Positions 1 through 5,984 of a stretch of 15,011 nucleotides of DNA are shown piece after piece. This DNA comes from Chloroflexota bacterium. GTDB lineage: Bacteria; Chloroflexota; Dehalococcoidia; Tepidiformales; Tepidiformaceae. The notes below the pieces were generated by a model. That model ran no database searches. It was given only the letters and a program-made list of their open reading frames with translations, and was not told the DNA's origin. Positions within the stretch are counted from its first letter, which is position 1, and each line of letters opens with the position of its first letter. The translations under genes and the position numbers were made by a program. Location of the stretch: NCBI GenBank assembly GCA_021823905.1, contig JAKALX010000038.1:1-15011 (forward strand). Reading direction: 5' to 3'.

Positions 1-269
1 CGCCGGACGATTTCGACCTCGTGGTCACGACCGGAACCCTTACCATCACCGGGCTCGGCACGGCCACCGTGGGCGCCGGCGCCGATACCTGCGTGCCCTC
101 CGATTTCACGCCGCGCGTCGTAATACCGCTGCACCAACTCCCGGCGCACACGACCGAAGGAGTGAAATTCATCGTGGACGTTGCTGTGCGTTCCGGTGCT
201 CCAGATTCCTGTGTCAATCGATTGCTCTCATACACGCTTTCATTCAATGCCTCAGGAGCAACACCATGA
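1..269 (+). CDS. C-terminal end of an exported-looking protein, possible SipW-type peptidase substrate (5' truncated)
   Basis: The reading frame is open from the left edge (first full codon at base 3) to the TGA at 267-269, so only the last 88 or so residues are visible. They alternate hydrophobic and Thr/Ser/Gly residues in a beta-strand style and hold two Cys (in ADTCVPSD and PDSCVNR), which fits an extracellular beta-sandwich. There is no membrane anchor at the C-terminus. I do not recognise the family. The next gene, a SipW-like signal peptidase, starts inside this stop codon (ATGA at 266-269), so the two are almost certainly translated together. In known SipW loci (TasA, camelysin) the peptidase sits beside its substrate, so a substrate role is a reasonable inference. 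The N-terminus that would decide it lies outside the window. Confidence 0.7.
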   Translation, partial: PDDFDLVVTTGTLTITGLGTATVGAGADTCVPSDFTPRVVIPLHQLPAHTTEGVKFIVDVAVRSGAPDSCVNRLLSYTLSFNASGATP

Positions 270-934
270 GCGCGACATTTGATTATTACGATGATGGCGT
301 TTCAGGAGCGCAGATATTGCCAGCGCAGGAAGTCTCAAGTGACCACCGATCGAACAGCGCTCTTCGTCGCGTAGCTCGCGGAATGAGATTGCTAGCTGTA
401 CTCGCTACTGGCTTGGTTTTTGGTCTTTCTCTAGCCCTGGCGATCCTGCTCGTTCTGGCTACGCAGTTCTTCGGTTTCAGCATCCTGGCCGTTCAAACCG
501 ACTCCATGGTACCCAAGCTTCATGCAGGCGATCTGGTGGTCACTCGACCTGTTTCCCTTAGCAGCATCAAAGAACAGGACATCATCCTCTACCAAGACAA
601 CAAGGACCACGTCCAGATCGTTCACCGCGTTGTGGCGATCCACAAGTTCGTCACGAACTTCGTGGATACCTCGGGGAAGACCATCGGGTCAAGAACCGAC
701 ATCAACCTCGTGACGAAAGGCGACGCCAACCCGTACGCCGACCCCTCTGAAACGACAGCGCAAACGTTCAAGGGCGAACTCTGGTTTTCAATCCCGAAGC
801 TCGGGAAGACGACGACCATGCCACTCCAGACTTTCCTCTTTGGCATCGCTGGTCTCATAGCGGTGGCGTGGCTGAGCTGGGAGCTGTATCACCGCGTCGG
901 GCCCAGCAAGCAGAAAGCGAGCGATTCGAGATGA
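266..934 (+). CDS. Signal peptidase I, ER/SipW type (family S26B)
   Basis: A 222-residue membrane serine protease that would remove signal peptides from exported proteins outside the membrane. Hydrophobic segments at about residues 41-68 and 187-207 flank the catalytic part. The Ser box is VQTDSMVPKLHAGD with Ser80. In place of the bacterial lysine there is His120 in QIVHRVV, then KGDANPYADP with Asp153 and Asp159. This Ser/His/Asp set marks the archaeal, ER and Bacillus SipW type rather than LepB. The start is supported by AGGAG at 254-258, seven bases upstream, and by the 4-base overlap with the preceding gene. The stop likewise overlaps the next start at 931. Base composition is clearly lower in GC than the neighbours in its first half. 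A dedicated peptidase for the neighbouring surface proteins is the likeliest role, as in tapA-sipW-tasA of Bacillus. Confidence 0.9.
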   Translation: MSATFDYYDDGVSGAQILPAQEVSSDHRSNSALRRVARGMRLLAVLATGLVFGLSLALAILLVLATQFFGFSILAVQTDSMVPKLHAGDLVVTRPVSLSSIKEQDIILYQDNKDHVQIVHRVVAIHKFVTNFVDTSGKTIGSRTDINLVTKGDANPYADPSETTAQTFKGELWFSIPKLGKTTTMPLQTFLFGIAGLIAVAWLSWELYHRVGPSKQKASDSR

Positions 935-1689
935 GCCTCTGGTCGCTCCTCGGCGCAACGCTCATGTTTGCCGCCGGCGCAAACGTCGTCCGCCTGCGCC
1001 TCCCACATTCCCGGCCCACTATGCTTGTTAGCGCGAAGCGTCTCGCGGCGCGAGCCTTGACCCCCCTTGGGGCCGGCGTGCTGGCACTGGGCATCCTCAG
1101 TGCCGGGCTGCTCGCGTTCGTTGGCGGCTCCGCCGCTGGGGCCTGGCCGGCGCCTGCAGCCTCAACCACTGCGCAGATTCTTACCGGTGACTGGCGCAAG
1201 CCAAGCCCGTCGCCGACCGCCCCGCCTTCACCTTCCCCCTCGCCGAGCCCGTCGCCGAGCCCGTCGCCGAGCCCTTCGCCATCCCCCAGCCCCTCGCCCG
1301 CGACCCCGCAGTCGGCAATGGCAAGCACCGCCACACCGACGGAACCGGCGACTGCGACCCCGACCGGGACAGGAACCGCAAGCGCGACCGCGTCTTCGAC
1401 GGAGACGCCAACGCCGGCCAGAACGGGGACCGCAACCGCGACCGCCTCGTCCACGGAGACGACGACCAGGCTCGCAACGTCCACCGGCTCGGTCATCGGA
1501 ACGTCGACAACCGTCGCCGGCACGCCGACCCCGCCTGGCTGGGCCGGGATCGACTCAAGGAGTTCGACCGCCACTGCGACCAGCAGCAGCACAACTACCG
1601 CGACAGGCACCTCCACCAGCACGGCGACCGTCACCTCCACCAGCACGGCAACCACGACCGCCACCCGCACGGCCACTGCAAAACCGTGA
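931..1689 (+). CDS. Membrane protein with long Ser-Pro and Thr-rich low-complexity tail
   Basis: A 252-residue protein of unknown function. The ATG at 931 overlaps the signal peptidase stop (ATGA, 931-934), so I prefer it to an upstream in-frame ATG at 868. Residues 2-20 form a short hydrophobic stretch, followed by a basic segment (RLRLPHSRP, then SAKRLAARA) and a stronger membrane helix at about 43-67. From residue 91 the chain becomes a Ser-Pro run to about 127, then Ala/Thr/Ser/Pro-rich sequence to the end with no folded domain visible. Such tails act as extended, often glycosylated cell-wall spacers in surface proteins. A helix near the N-terminus with the tail outside would make this a membrane-anchored stalk. 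It is coupled to the peptidase gene and lies 67 bases before the large surface protein. Assignment rests on composition only; no family recognised. Confidence 0.75.
   Translation: MSLWSLLGATLMFAAGANVVRLRLPHSRPTMLVSAKRLAARALTPLGAGVLALGILSAGLLAFVGGSAAGAWPAPAASTTAQILTGDWRKPSPSPTAPPSPSPSPSPSPSPSPSPSPSPSPSPATPQSAMASTATPTEPATATPTGTGTASATASSTETPTPARTGTATATASSTETTTRLATSTGSVIGTSTTVAGTPTPPGWAGIDSRSSTATATSSSTTTATGTSTSTATVTSTSTATTTATRTATAKP
1240..1280 (+). repeat. 12-bp tandem repeat coding Ser-Pro
   Basis: Three adjacent copies of TCGCCGAGCCCG (1240-1251, 1252-1263, 1264-1275, the last with one change) plus five bases of a fourth. They lie in a wider Ser-Pro-coding tract of about 1204-1311. Each unit is a multiple of three, so gain or loss of copies would change tail length without a frameshift. 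A second in-frame repeat in the same gene has an 18-base block at 1608-1625 that recurs at 1632-1649. Confidence 0.85.
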
Positions 1690-1756
1690 ACGCCCTGAAT
1701 CCGCGCTGGCGGCGCTGATTCCATTCAAGCATCCATACGCAGAGGACCGGAGAGAA

Positions 1757-3247
1757 ATGAAGACGCAGCTAGGGAGAATCGCGAAACGGAAATTGCTGAT
1801 TGGAATGGCGCTCGCGGCTGCGCTTATCGCAGTCGGACTGTCGTTTGACCGCACCGAGACAGCACGTGCCCAGTCGGAAGGCAGCGTGACCGCCCAGAAG
1901 AACGTCGACACCAGCGGTGGGCCCGGCTTCGATATGACAGCGATGAAGGCGTTCTTCGTTATCAGCATCACGAACAGCACCAGCAGCTCCCAACAGGTCG
2001 CGATCAGCGATCAGGGCGCAACGTTCGTGTCCACATCAGGCGCCGGCAGTTGCTCGGGCTGGAATTGCACCGTGAACGCCGGGCACGACGACCAGCACGG
2101 CGGGGCGTCAGTGCTGCAAGTCCACCTCTCACAGCCAATCACCTCCTCTGCTTGCGTCGCCGGCCACGTCGACAACTCGGCTTCCGTCACCTGGAATGAG
2201 ACCGCGATCGGCGTCTGGGCGCGTGCCGACATCGGATTGTGCAGTCCGCCCACGCCCACCCCCACGCCCACCCCCGGCATCCACCTCGCCAAAGCGGCCA
2301 GCACGAACACGCTGCCCGCCGGTGGCGGACCCGTGACGTACACCTACACCGTGACCAACACGGGCAACGTCCTCCTGACCGGCATCACGGTGGCCGACGA
2401 CGTCTGCAGCCCTGTTACCTACCAGTCCGGCGACGCCAACAACGACGGCAAGCTCGACATCGCCGAGACCTGGACCTACACCTGCACCCAGACCCTCACC
2501 GCCTCCACGACGAACACCGGCACCGCCACCGGCCACTCCGGCGACGCCACCGTCACCTCGCAGTCGCAGGCCAGCGTCACCGTCGAGCAGTCGCAGACCA
2601 TCACCCAGACGCTGACCGTCCACAAGGTCGTCAGCCCGGCGAGCGACGGCGGCACGTTTGACCTGACGATCGACGGCACGACCGTGGCCAGCGGCGTCGG
2701 CAACGGCGGCTCCGGCAGCCTCCAGGTATCCGCCGGCCAACACACCGTCGGCGAGACGGCCCACGCCGGCACGAGCCTGTCGGACTACACCGTCTCCTAC
2801 AGCTCGAACTGCCCCAACGGTGTCGTCACCGTCGCCGCCGGGGCCAACGCCGACTGCACGATCACCAATACCCGCAAGAGCACGCCCGAAACCCCAACGC
2901 CCACAGCCACGCCGGAAACCCCGACGCCAACAGCCACGCCAACCACGACGGAAACCCCATTCATCCCGCCGCTGGTCGTCGTGACGCCGACGCCAACCCC
3001 AACTGCGCAACCTACCGAGACGCAGCCGCCCACCCAACCGCCGAAGACGCCAACCGCCATCGACACCGTCGCCGGTGAGAAAACGCCGGGGCCCGCAGCC
3101 ACCCCGAAGCCGCCTGAGACCGGCACCGGCGCCGCCTACGACTGGTTCCACTCCAACCAGGCGTTGGAAGTGATCGCCCTGTTCATCCTGAGCGCCGTGC
3201 TCTCGGGCCTCGTCGTACTGACGACGCCCGGCAAGAAGCGAGACTGA
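1757..3247 (+). CDS. Secreted cell-surface protein with DUF11/DUF7507-like and prealbumin-like domains and C-terminal anchor
   Basis: A 496-residue exported protein. The ATG at 1757 follows a GGAG-type ribosome site and opens a signal peptide: basic RIAKRK, hydrophobic core about 13-29, probable cut after ARA at residue 38. A first beta domain spans about 42-165 and a PTPTPT linker follows. Then comes a DUF11/DUF7507-like domain from residue 175 (VTYTYTVTNTGN, typical of surface repeats). From about 286 to 373 is a SpaA/prealbumin-like domain starting LTVHKVV and ending CTITNTR. A Thr-Pro-rich stalk runs to about 451, then PPETGTG, a hydrophobic helix at about 469-490 and a basic GKKRD end. 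That order (motif, helix, positive tail) is the layout of a sortase sorting signal, though Pro replaces the usual Leu. The protein probably stands off the cell surface and may take part in adhesion or wall structure; its partner is unknown. Confidence 0.88.
   Translation: MKTQLGRIAKRKLLIGMALAAALIAVGLSFDRTETARAQSEGSVTAQKNVDTSGGPGFDMTAMKAFFVISITNSTSSSQQVAISDQGATFVSTSGAGSCSGWNCTVNAGHDDQHGGASVLQVHLSQPITSSACVAGHVDNSASVTWNETAIGVWARADIGLCSPPTPTPTPTPGIHLAKAASTNTLPAGGGPVTYTYTVTNTGNVLLTGITVADDVCSPVTYQSGDANNDGKLDIAETWTYTCTQTLTASTTNTGTATGHSGDATVTSQSQASVTVEQSQTITQTLTVHKVVSPASDGGTFDLTIDGTTVASGVGNGGSGSLQVSAGQHTVGETAHAGTSLSDYTVSYSSNCPNGVVTVAAGANADCTITNTRKSTPETPTPTATPETPTPTATPTTTETPFIPPLVVVTPTPTPTAQPTETQPPTQPPKTPTAIDTVAGEKTPGPAATPKPPETGTGAAYDWFHSNQALEVIALFILSAVLSGLVVLTTPGKKRD
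2882..2935 (+). repeat. 27-bp tandem repeat coding a Thr-Pro linker
   Basis: Two adjacent 27-base units (2882-2908 and 2909-2935) each encode TPETPTPTA in the stalk of the surface protein. The copies differ by only a few third-position changes, pointing to recent duplication or slippage. Further irregular Thr-Pro repeats follow to about 3105. Confidence 0.8.
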
Positions 3248-3302
3248 CCCAGCCGTCAGAGCGGCGCGGCAGCGCGAGTACCAGCGTCAGCTCGCGCCCT
3301 CG

Positions 3303-3716
3303 TCAGTCTCCGCCGTGGCCCGGCCGCAATCTGCCGGCGGCCGGGCCACCCCCTTGCGCCGTGCCGCTGCCCGCCAGCGCCGGCAGCTCTTCCGCGAACG
3401 CCCGCTCGATCGCCTCGCCCGCGCGCTCCTGGAACCGCCGGTACGACGCCACCAGCGCCAGCCCCGCCGGAGTAAGCGACGTGTGGCCGCCGCCCGCGCC
3501 GCCAACTTCGGACTGCACGAGCGGAAACCCCAGGTTCGCCTCGATCTCCTTCACCTTGCCCCAGGCGCGCCGGTAAGAGAGGCCCATCTCCGTCGCCGCG
3601 TGCGCCAGCGAGCCCGATTCGGCCACGAGCTCCAGCAACCGCACCCGGTAGTCGGACATCACGAGCCGCCCGCCTTCTTCGAGCCAGAGCTTGTGCCGCG
3701 GGATGAACTCCGCCAT
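3303..3716 (-). CDS. ModE-family LysR-type winged-helix DNA-binding protein, single domain
   Basis: A 137-residue protein matching the N-terminal DNA-binding domain of the molybdate regulator ModE. Visible family features are KLWLEEGG (9-16), RVRLLELVAESGSLAHAA (24-41) at the start of the helix-turn-helix, GLSYRRAWGKVK (45-56) as recognition helix, then NLGFPLVQSEVGG and GGGHTSLTPAG (61-85) of the wing. Full ModE has about 260 residues with two C-terminal molybdate-binding Mop domains. These are absent, so this protein either senses nothing itself or senses by another route; such short ModE-like proteins are common. It is last in a four-gene minus-strand operon, 16 bases after the methyltransferase stop. 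The C-terminal 20 residues are Gly/Pro/Ala-rich and overlap a perfect DNA stem. A molybdenum enzyme at the right edge makes a molybdenum role plausible but untested. Confidence 0.88.
   Translation of the reverse strand: MAEFIPRHKLWLEEGGRLVMSDYRVRLLELVAESGSLAHAATEMGLSYRRAWGKVKEIEANLGFPLVQSEVGGAGGGHTSLTPAGLALVASYRRFQERAGEAIERAFAEELPALAGSGTAQGGGPAAGRLRPGHGGD
3315..3349. terminator. Perfect 13-bp stem-loop between convergent genes (possible bidirectional terminator)
   Basis: GTGGCCCGGCCGC at 3315-3327 and its exact complement at 3337-3349 enclose a 9-base loop. The stem is almost all G-C. It lies 68 bases after the plus-strand surface-protein stop and just inside the 3' end of the minus-strand ModE-like gene. 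No T run follows on either strand, so it is not a classic intrinsic terminator. Position between convergent genes still makes a transcription-ending or transcript-stabilising role the simplest idea. Confidence 0.45.
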
Positions 3717-3732
3717 CCGTCGAACCTCCGGC

Positions 3733-4533
3733 CTAGAGCTTGATCGCCACGAGCAACATTACCGCCGGTACCCGCGACGCTTCGTCGAAGTCCACGTCGA
3801 ACAGGGCGTCCATGCTCGTCTCGAACCGATCCGATTCCGGGAACTCCCGCAGAACCGTCACCGCCATCCCGTTCGACCCCAGCGCGTTCACGATGTCGCC
3901 CAGCGTCCACCACGGCCCCTCCAGGTCGGGTCGCGGGTCACCGCCATCCGGTTCCGGGGCCGCGGCCTCGTCGTCCTCCCATCCCGCCACTTCGCCAAAG
4001 TACGAGTTGGCGACGAACAGGTGCTCCTCGCTCTCTCCGCCTTCGCCAAACACCTTCGAGAACGGATGCTCGTCGTAGACCACCAGCTTGCCGCCCGGCT
4101 TCAGCGCGGCGCTGATGCCACTCGCCCAGTCGGCCAGGCTCGGAATCCACTCGATCGCCGCGAACCCCGAATAGGCCACGTCGAACGCGCCCTTGCGAAG
4201 CTGCGCGGCGAGATCGCCCGGGTCGCCCTCCAGGAAGTTCACATCAAGGCCCGCCGCGGCCGCCAGCTCGCGAACCTGCTGGAGCGCCTGTTCGTCGTCC
4301 ACCACGGTGACGTCCGCCCCCAGGTTCCGCAGTGAGAGGACGTCCTCTCCCGTGCCAGCCTGCACCACCAGCACCCGCCGTCCCTTGAGGTTGCCGAGCA
4401 CCTCGCGCTCCGACTCCGAAAGGCTCACGCCCCCGTGCCGGTAGAACGCCGGGTCGACCTCTCCCTCGTCGTCGAACGCTTCGAGCGCCGCCTCCAGGTC
4501 TTCCTCGGCTCCCTCGTTCGGGTCGTCAGGCAT
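3733..4533 (-). CDS. Class I SAM-dependent methyltransferase, substrate unknown
   Basis: A 266-residue protein with a Rossmann-type methyltransferase core. Motif I is VLVVQAGTGEDVLSL (54-68), a slightly degenerate form of the usual E/DxGxGxG. Strand 2 ends in VTVVDDE (75-81), whose acidic residue would bind the ribose of S-adenosylmethionine. GAFDVAYSGFAAIEWI (116-131) matches the motif II region, and LKPGGKLVVYDEHPF (144-158) matches the motif III strand after the core. The first 45 residues are strongly acidic (about half Asp/Glu in places), and an acidic stretch recurs at 185-205; both look like disordered or interaction segments. The substrate cannot be told from sequence. Its ATG overlaps the preceding histidine phosphatase stop by eight bases, so translation is probably coupled within the MarR operon. 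Confidence 0.85.
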   Translation of the reverse strand: MPDDPNEGAEEDLEAALEAFDDEGEVDPAFYRHGGVSLSESEREVLGNLKGRRVLVVQAGTGEDVLSLRNLGADVTVVDDEQALQQVRELAAAAGLDVNFLEGDPGDLAAQLRKGAFDVAYSGFAAIEWIPSLADWASGISAALKPGGKLVVYDEHPFSKVFGEGGESEEHLFVANSYFGEVAGWEDDEAAAPEPDGGDPRPDLEGPWWTLGDIVNALGSNGMAVTVLREFPESDRFETSMDALFDVDFDEASRVPAVMLLVAIKL

Positions 4534-5230
4534 TGAGGTCTCCGCGGTGCGATTGCACCGCCATCACGTGCGAGTAGTCGTTGATCGTCAGCACCGCGCG
4601 CCGTGTGTCGGCGCCCCGCACGACCGTGATCGACGTGTGAAACACGTTCACCAGGTGGTCGTACGACGAGCCGAACAGCTCGCTCAGGTAAGCGTTGATC
4701 ACGCCGCCGTGGCAGGCGACGACGACCCGGTGGCCTTCGCTCTCGGCGATGATCGAGTCGACGGCGCGCACGACCCGGGCCTTGAACTCGGCCACGTCCT
4801 CGACGTGCGGGTAGGCCGAGTGCATCCGCGAGCGGCTGACCTCCCGGTAGATCTCCACGAGCTCTTCCCGCGAGTACAGGTCGAGCAAGCCCCTGTCCTG
4901 CGGCGCCTTCTGCCAGAGGTCGATCTCGCGCAGGTCGTCGCGAACGATCGGCGCCAGGCCGTGGTGCTTCGCGATCTCGTTCGCGGTGTCGAACGCTCGT
5001 TTCATCGGGCTGCAGTAGACCCGCCCCAGCCGCGCGGGCGCCAGCCGCTCGCCCACCGCTCGCGCCTGCTTCCAGCCCGTCTCCGAGAGCGGCGCGTCCA
5101 GCGCTTCGCCCAGCGGGATGTTCTCGAAGAACTGCTGCTCCCCGTGGCGAACGAGAAGCACCTCGCACATCCCTTCAAACGAAGGCGCGAACGGGTTGTC
5201 GAGATCGATCGTGCGGATACGCTTGGTCAT
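4526..5230 (-). CDS. Histidine phosphatase family protein (phosphoglycerate-mutase-like fold)
   Basis: A 234-residue enzyme of the histidine phosphatase superfamily, which removes or transfers phosphate through a phospho-histidine. The signature LLVRHGE is at residues 25-31 with His29 as nucleophile. YCSPMKRA supplies the second Arg near 78, LREIDLW holds the acid residue near 102, and VVVACHGGVI near the C-terminus holds the second catalytic His. Metabolic mutase is unlikely because the glycolytic dPGM signature (LVRHGESxWN) is not kept: QQFF follows the Glu. A cofactor- or nucleotide-phosphate phosphatase is more likely. The chosen ATG overlaps the MarR stop (ATGA, 5227-5230); an in-frame ATG 20 codons later, just before the active site, is a weaker alternative. 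Second gene of the MarR operon. Confidence 0.88.
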   Translation of the reverse strand: MTKRIRTIDLDNPFAPSFEGMCEVLLVRHGEQQFFENIPLGEALDAPLSETGWKQARAVGERLAPARLGRVYCSPMKRAFDTANEIAKHHGLAPIVRDDLREIDLWQKAPQDRGLLDLYSREELVEIYREVSRSRMHSAYPHVEDVAEFKARVVRAVDSIIAESEGHRVVVACHGGVINAYLSELFGSSYDHLVNVFHTSITVVRGADTRRAVLTINDYSHVMAVQSHRGDLNA

Positions 5231-5730
5231 TCGCTGGTGGTCCCCGGCATGGCGACGGCGGCGAGGTTCGGCTCGACGCTCGAGACGTACTGGCTGGCGC
5301 TGATGAACGCCTTCAGGCCCACGATGAACGCCGCAAGGTCCTCGTGGTTCATTTCGATGAGGATACGCCGCGTGAAAATCTCCACCCCCCGCTCCAGCCG
5401 GCTGCAGGCGTTCGCACCGCCCTCGGTGAGGGAGTTGCGCACCAGCCGCCGGTCCGACTTGTCGTCGTCGCGCCGGACCAGTTTGAGCTTCACCAATCGG
5501 TCCACAATCCCCGAGATCGTTGGGGGAGTGACGCCGAGCCGGTTCGCCAGCTCGCCGGCCGTGACTCCGGGCTGCTCGCGCACCATGAACAGCACCCGCA
5601 GTTGGGCCGTCGTCAGTCCCATCTCCGCCCAGGCGCGGAACCGCAGCGGGTCGAACATGTTCAGCGCCTCCTGCAGGTAGCGGAGACCCTGGTCGACGGC
5701 GTGCTCGGAGCTGGGGGCTGAGGAAGCCAC
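5227..5730 (-). CDS. MarR-family transcriptional regulator
   Basis: A 167-residue winged-helix repressor or activator, first gene of the minus-strand operon. I chose a GTG start at 5730 because GAGG precedes it by six bases and the length then suits MarR proteins (about 140-170). The frame stays open upstream to an ATG at 5835, but that extension has no family similarity. The core reads GLTTAQLRVLFMVREQPG (38-55), then GELANRLGVTPPTISGIVDRLV (59-80) as helix-turn-helix. The wing is LVRRDDDKSDRR (84-95) with the family's D-x-R pattern, followed by SLTEGGA. Long helices at both ends would form the dimer interface. MarR proteins usually bind small aromatic or oxidising ligands and often control a divergent gene, here the MBL hydrolase. 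The ligand is unknown. Confidence 0.88.
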   Translation of the reverse strand: MASSAPSSEHAVDQGLRYLQEALNMFDPLRFRAWAEMGLTTAQLRVLFMVREQPGVTAGELANRLGVTPPTISGIVDRLVKLKLVRRDDDKSDRRLVRNSLTEGGANACSRLERGVEIFTRRILIEMNHEDLAAFIVGLKAFISASQYVSSVEPNLAAVAMPGTTSE

Positions 5731-5984
5731 GTTTCGCCTCGCGCGAATGGTTCGCAGTCCGCAAGCGTAGCCGGGGATGCCTGCCCGGACAACCGGAGGG
5801 GCAAGGCGCAAGCGCCGCCGGTAGCCGCGGGCCACCGTGCCCGCATCTCAAGACGGGCCCCTCTCTTGACAACCAGCGGCCTCCTCATGGGCCGCCGGGG
5901 GATTGCTCGGCCGCGATCCCTCTTCGGCTGAGCAATCGACAATCGCCCACCGGCAATCCACAATGCGGCCCTCGGAGGGCTGCC
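5731..5984. promoter_or_regulatory. Divergent intergenic region (MarR operon / MBL hydrolase) with several inverted repeats
   Basis: 254 bases with no convincing gene. Four symmetric elements are visible. GCGAA-TGG-TTCGC (5743-5755) lies 13 bases upstream of the MarR start. TCAAGA-N10-TCTTGA (5848-5869) overlaps a TTGACA at 5866-5871. GCGGCC-N8-GGCCGC is at 5876-5895. A 13-bp stem with one G-U pair and an 11-base loop is at 5901-5937 (left arm GATTGCTCGGCCG). The first two are possible operators for the MarR protein; the last two would form hairpins in the leader of the MBL gene. The TTGACA has no credible -10 partner at 16-18 bases, so no promoter is claimed. GGAGGG at 5974-5979 is the ribosome site for the ATG at 5985. 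Confidence 0.45.

Noticed and set aside
1204..1311. Tandem repeats as a possible CRISPR or repeat array.
   Set aside because: Units are in frame, without spacers, and encode Ser-Pro; they are part of a coding gene.
855..1724. Val/Ala-rich open frame of about 289 codons on the minus strand.
   Set aside because: It is the antisense image of the Ser-Pro/Thr-rich tail; its repeats mirror the plus-strand repeats and it has no domain. The plus-strand gene has coupled translation.
1067..1756. Upstream extension of the large surface protein frame.
   Set aside because: The extension is Arg/Pro-rich frame noise over the preceding gene. A ribosome site and clear signal peptide place the start at 1757.
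2129..3151. Gly/Arg/Asp-rich minus-strand frame of 340 codons opposite the surface protein.
   Set aside because: Low-complexity antisense frame in GC-rich DNA with no recognisable domain.
4547..5680. 377-codon plus-strand frame opposite the histidine phosphatase and MarR genes.
   Set aside because: The minus-strand genes have full catalytic and helix-turn-helix motifs; this frame is Arg/Val/His-rich noise.
5731..5835. Upstream extension of MarR to an ATG at 5835.
   Set aside because: Arg-rich and unlike the family; the GTG at 5730 has a ribosome site and gives the usual length.
5866..5871. TTGACA as a -35 box for the MBL gene.
   Set aside because: Bases 16-18 downstream are GC-rich and give no -10 hexamer.
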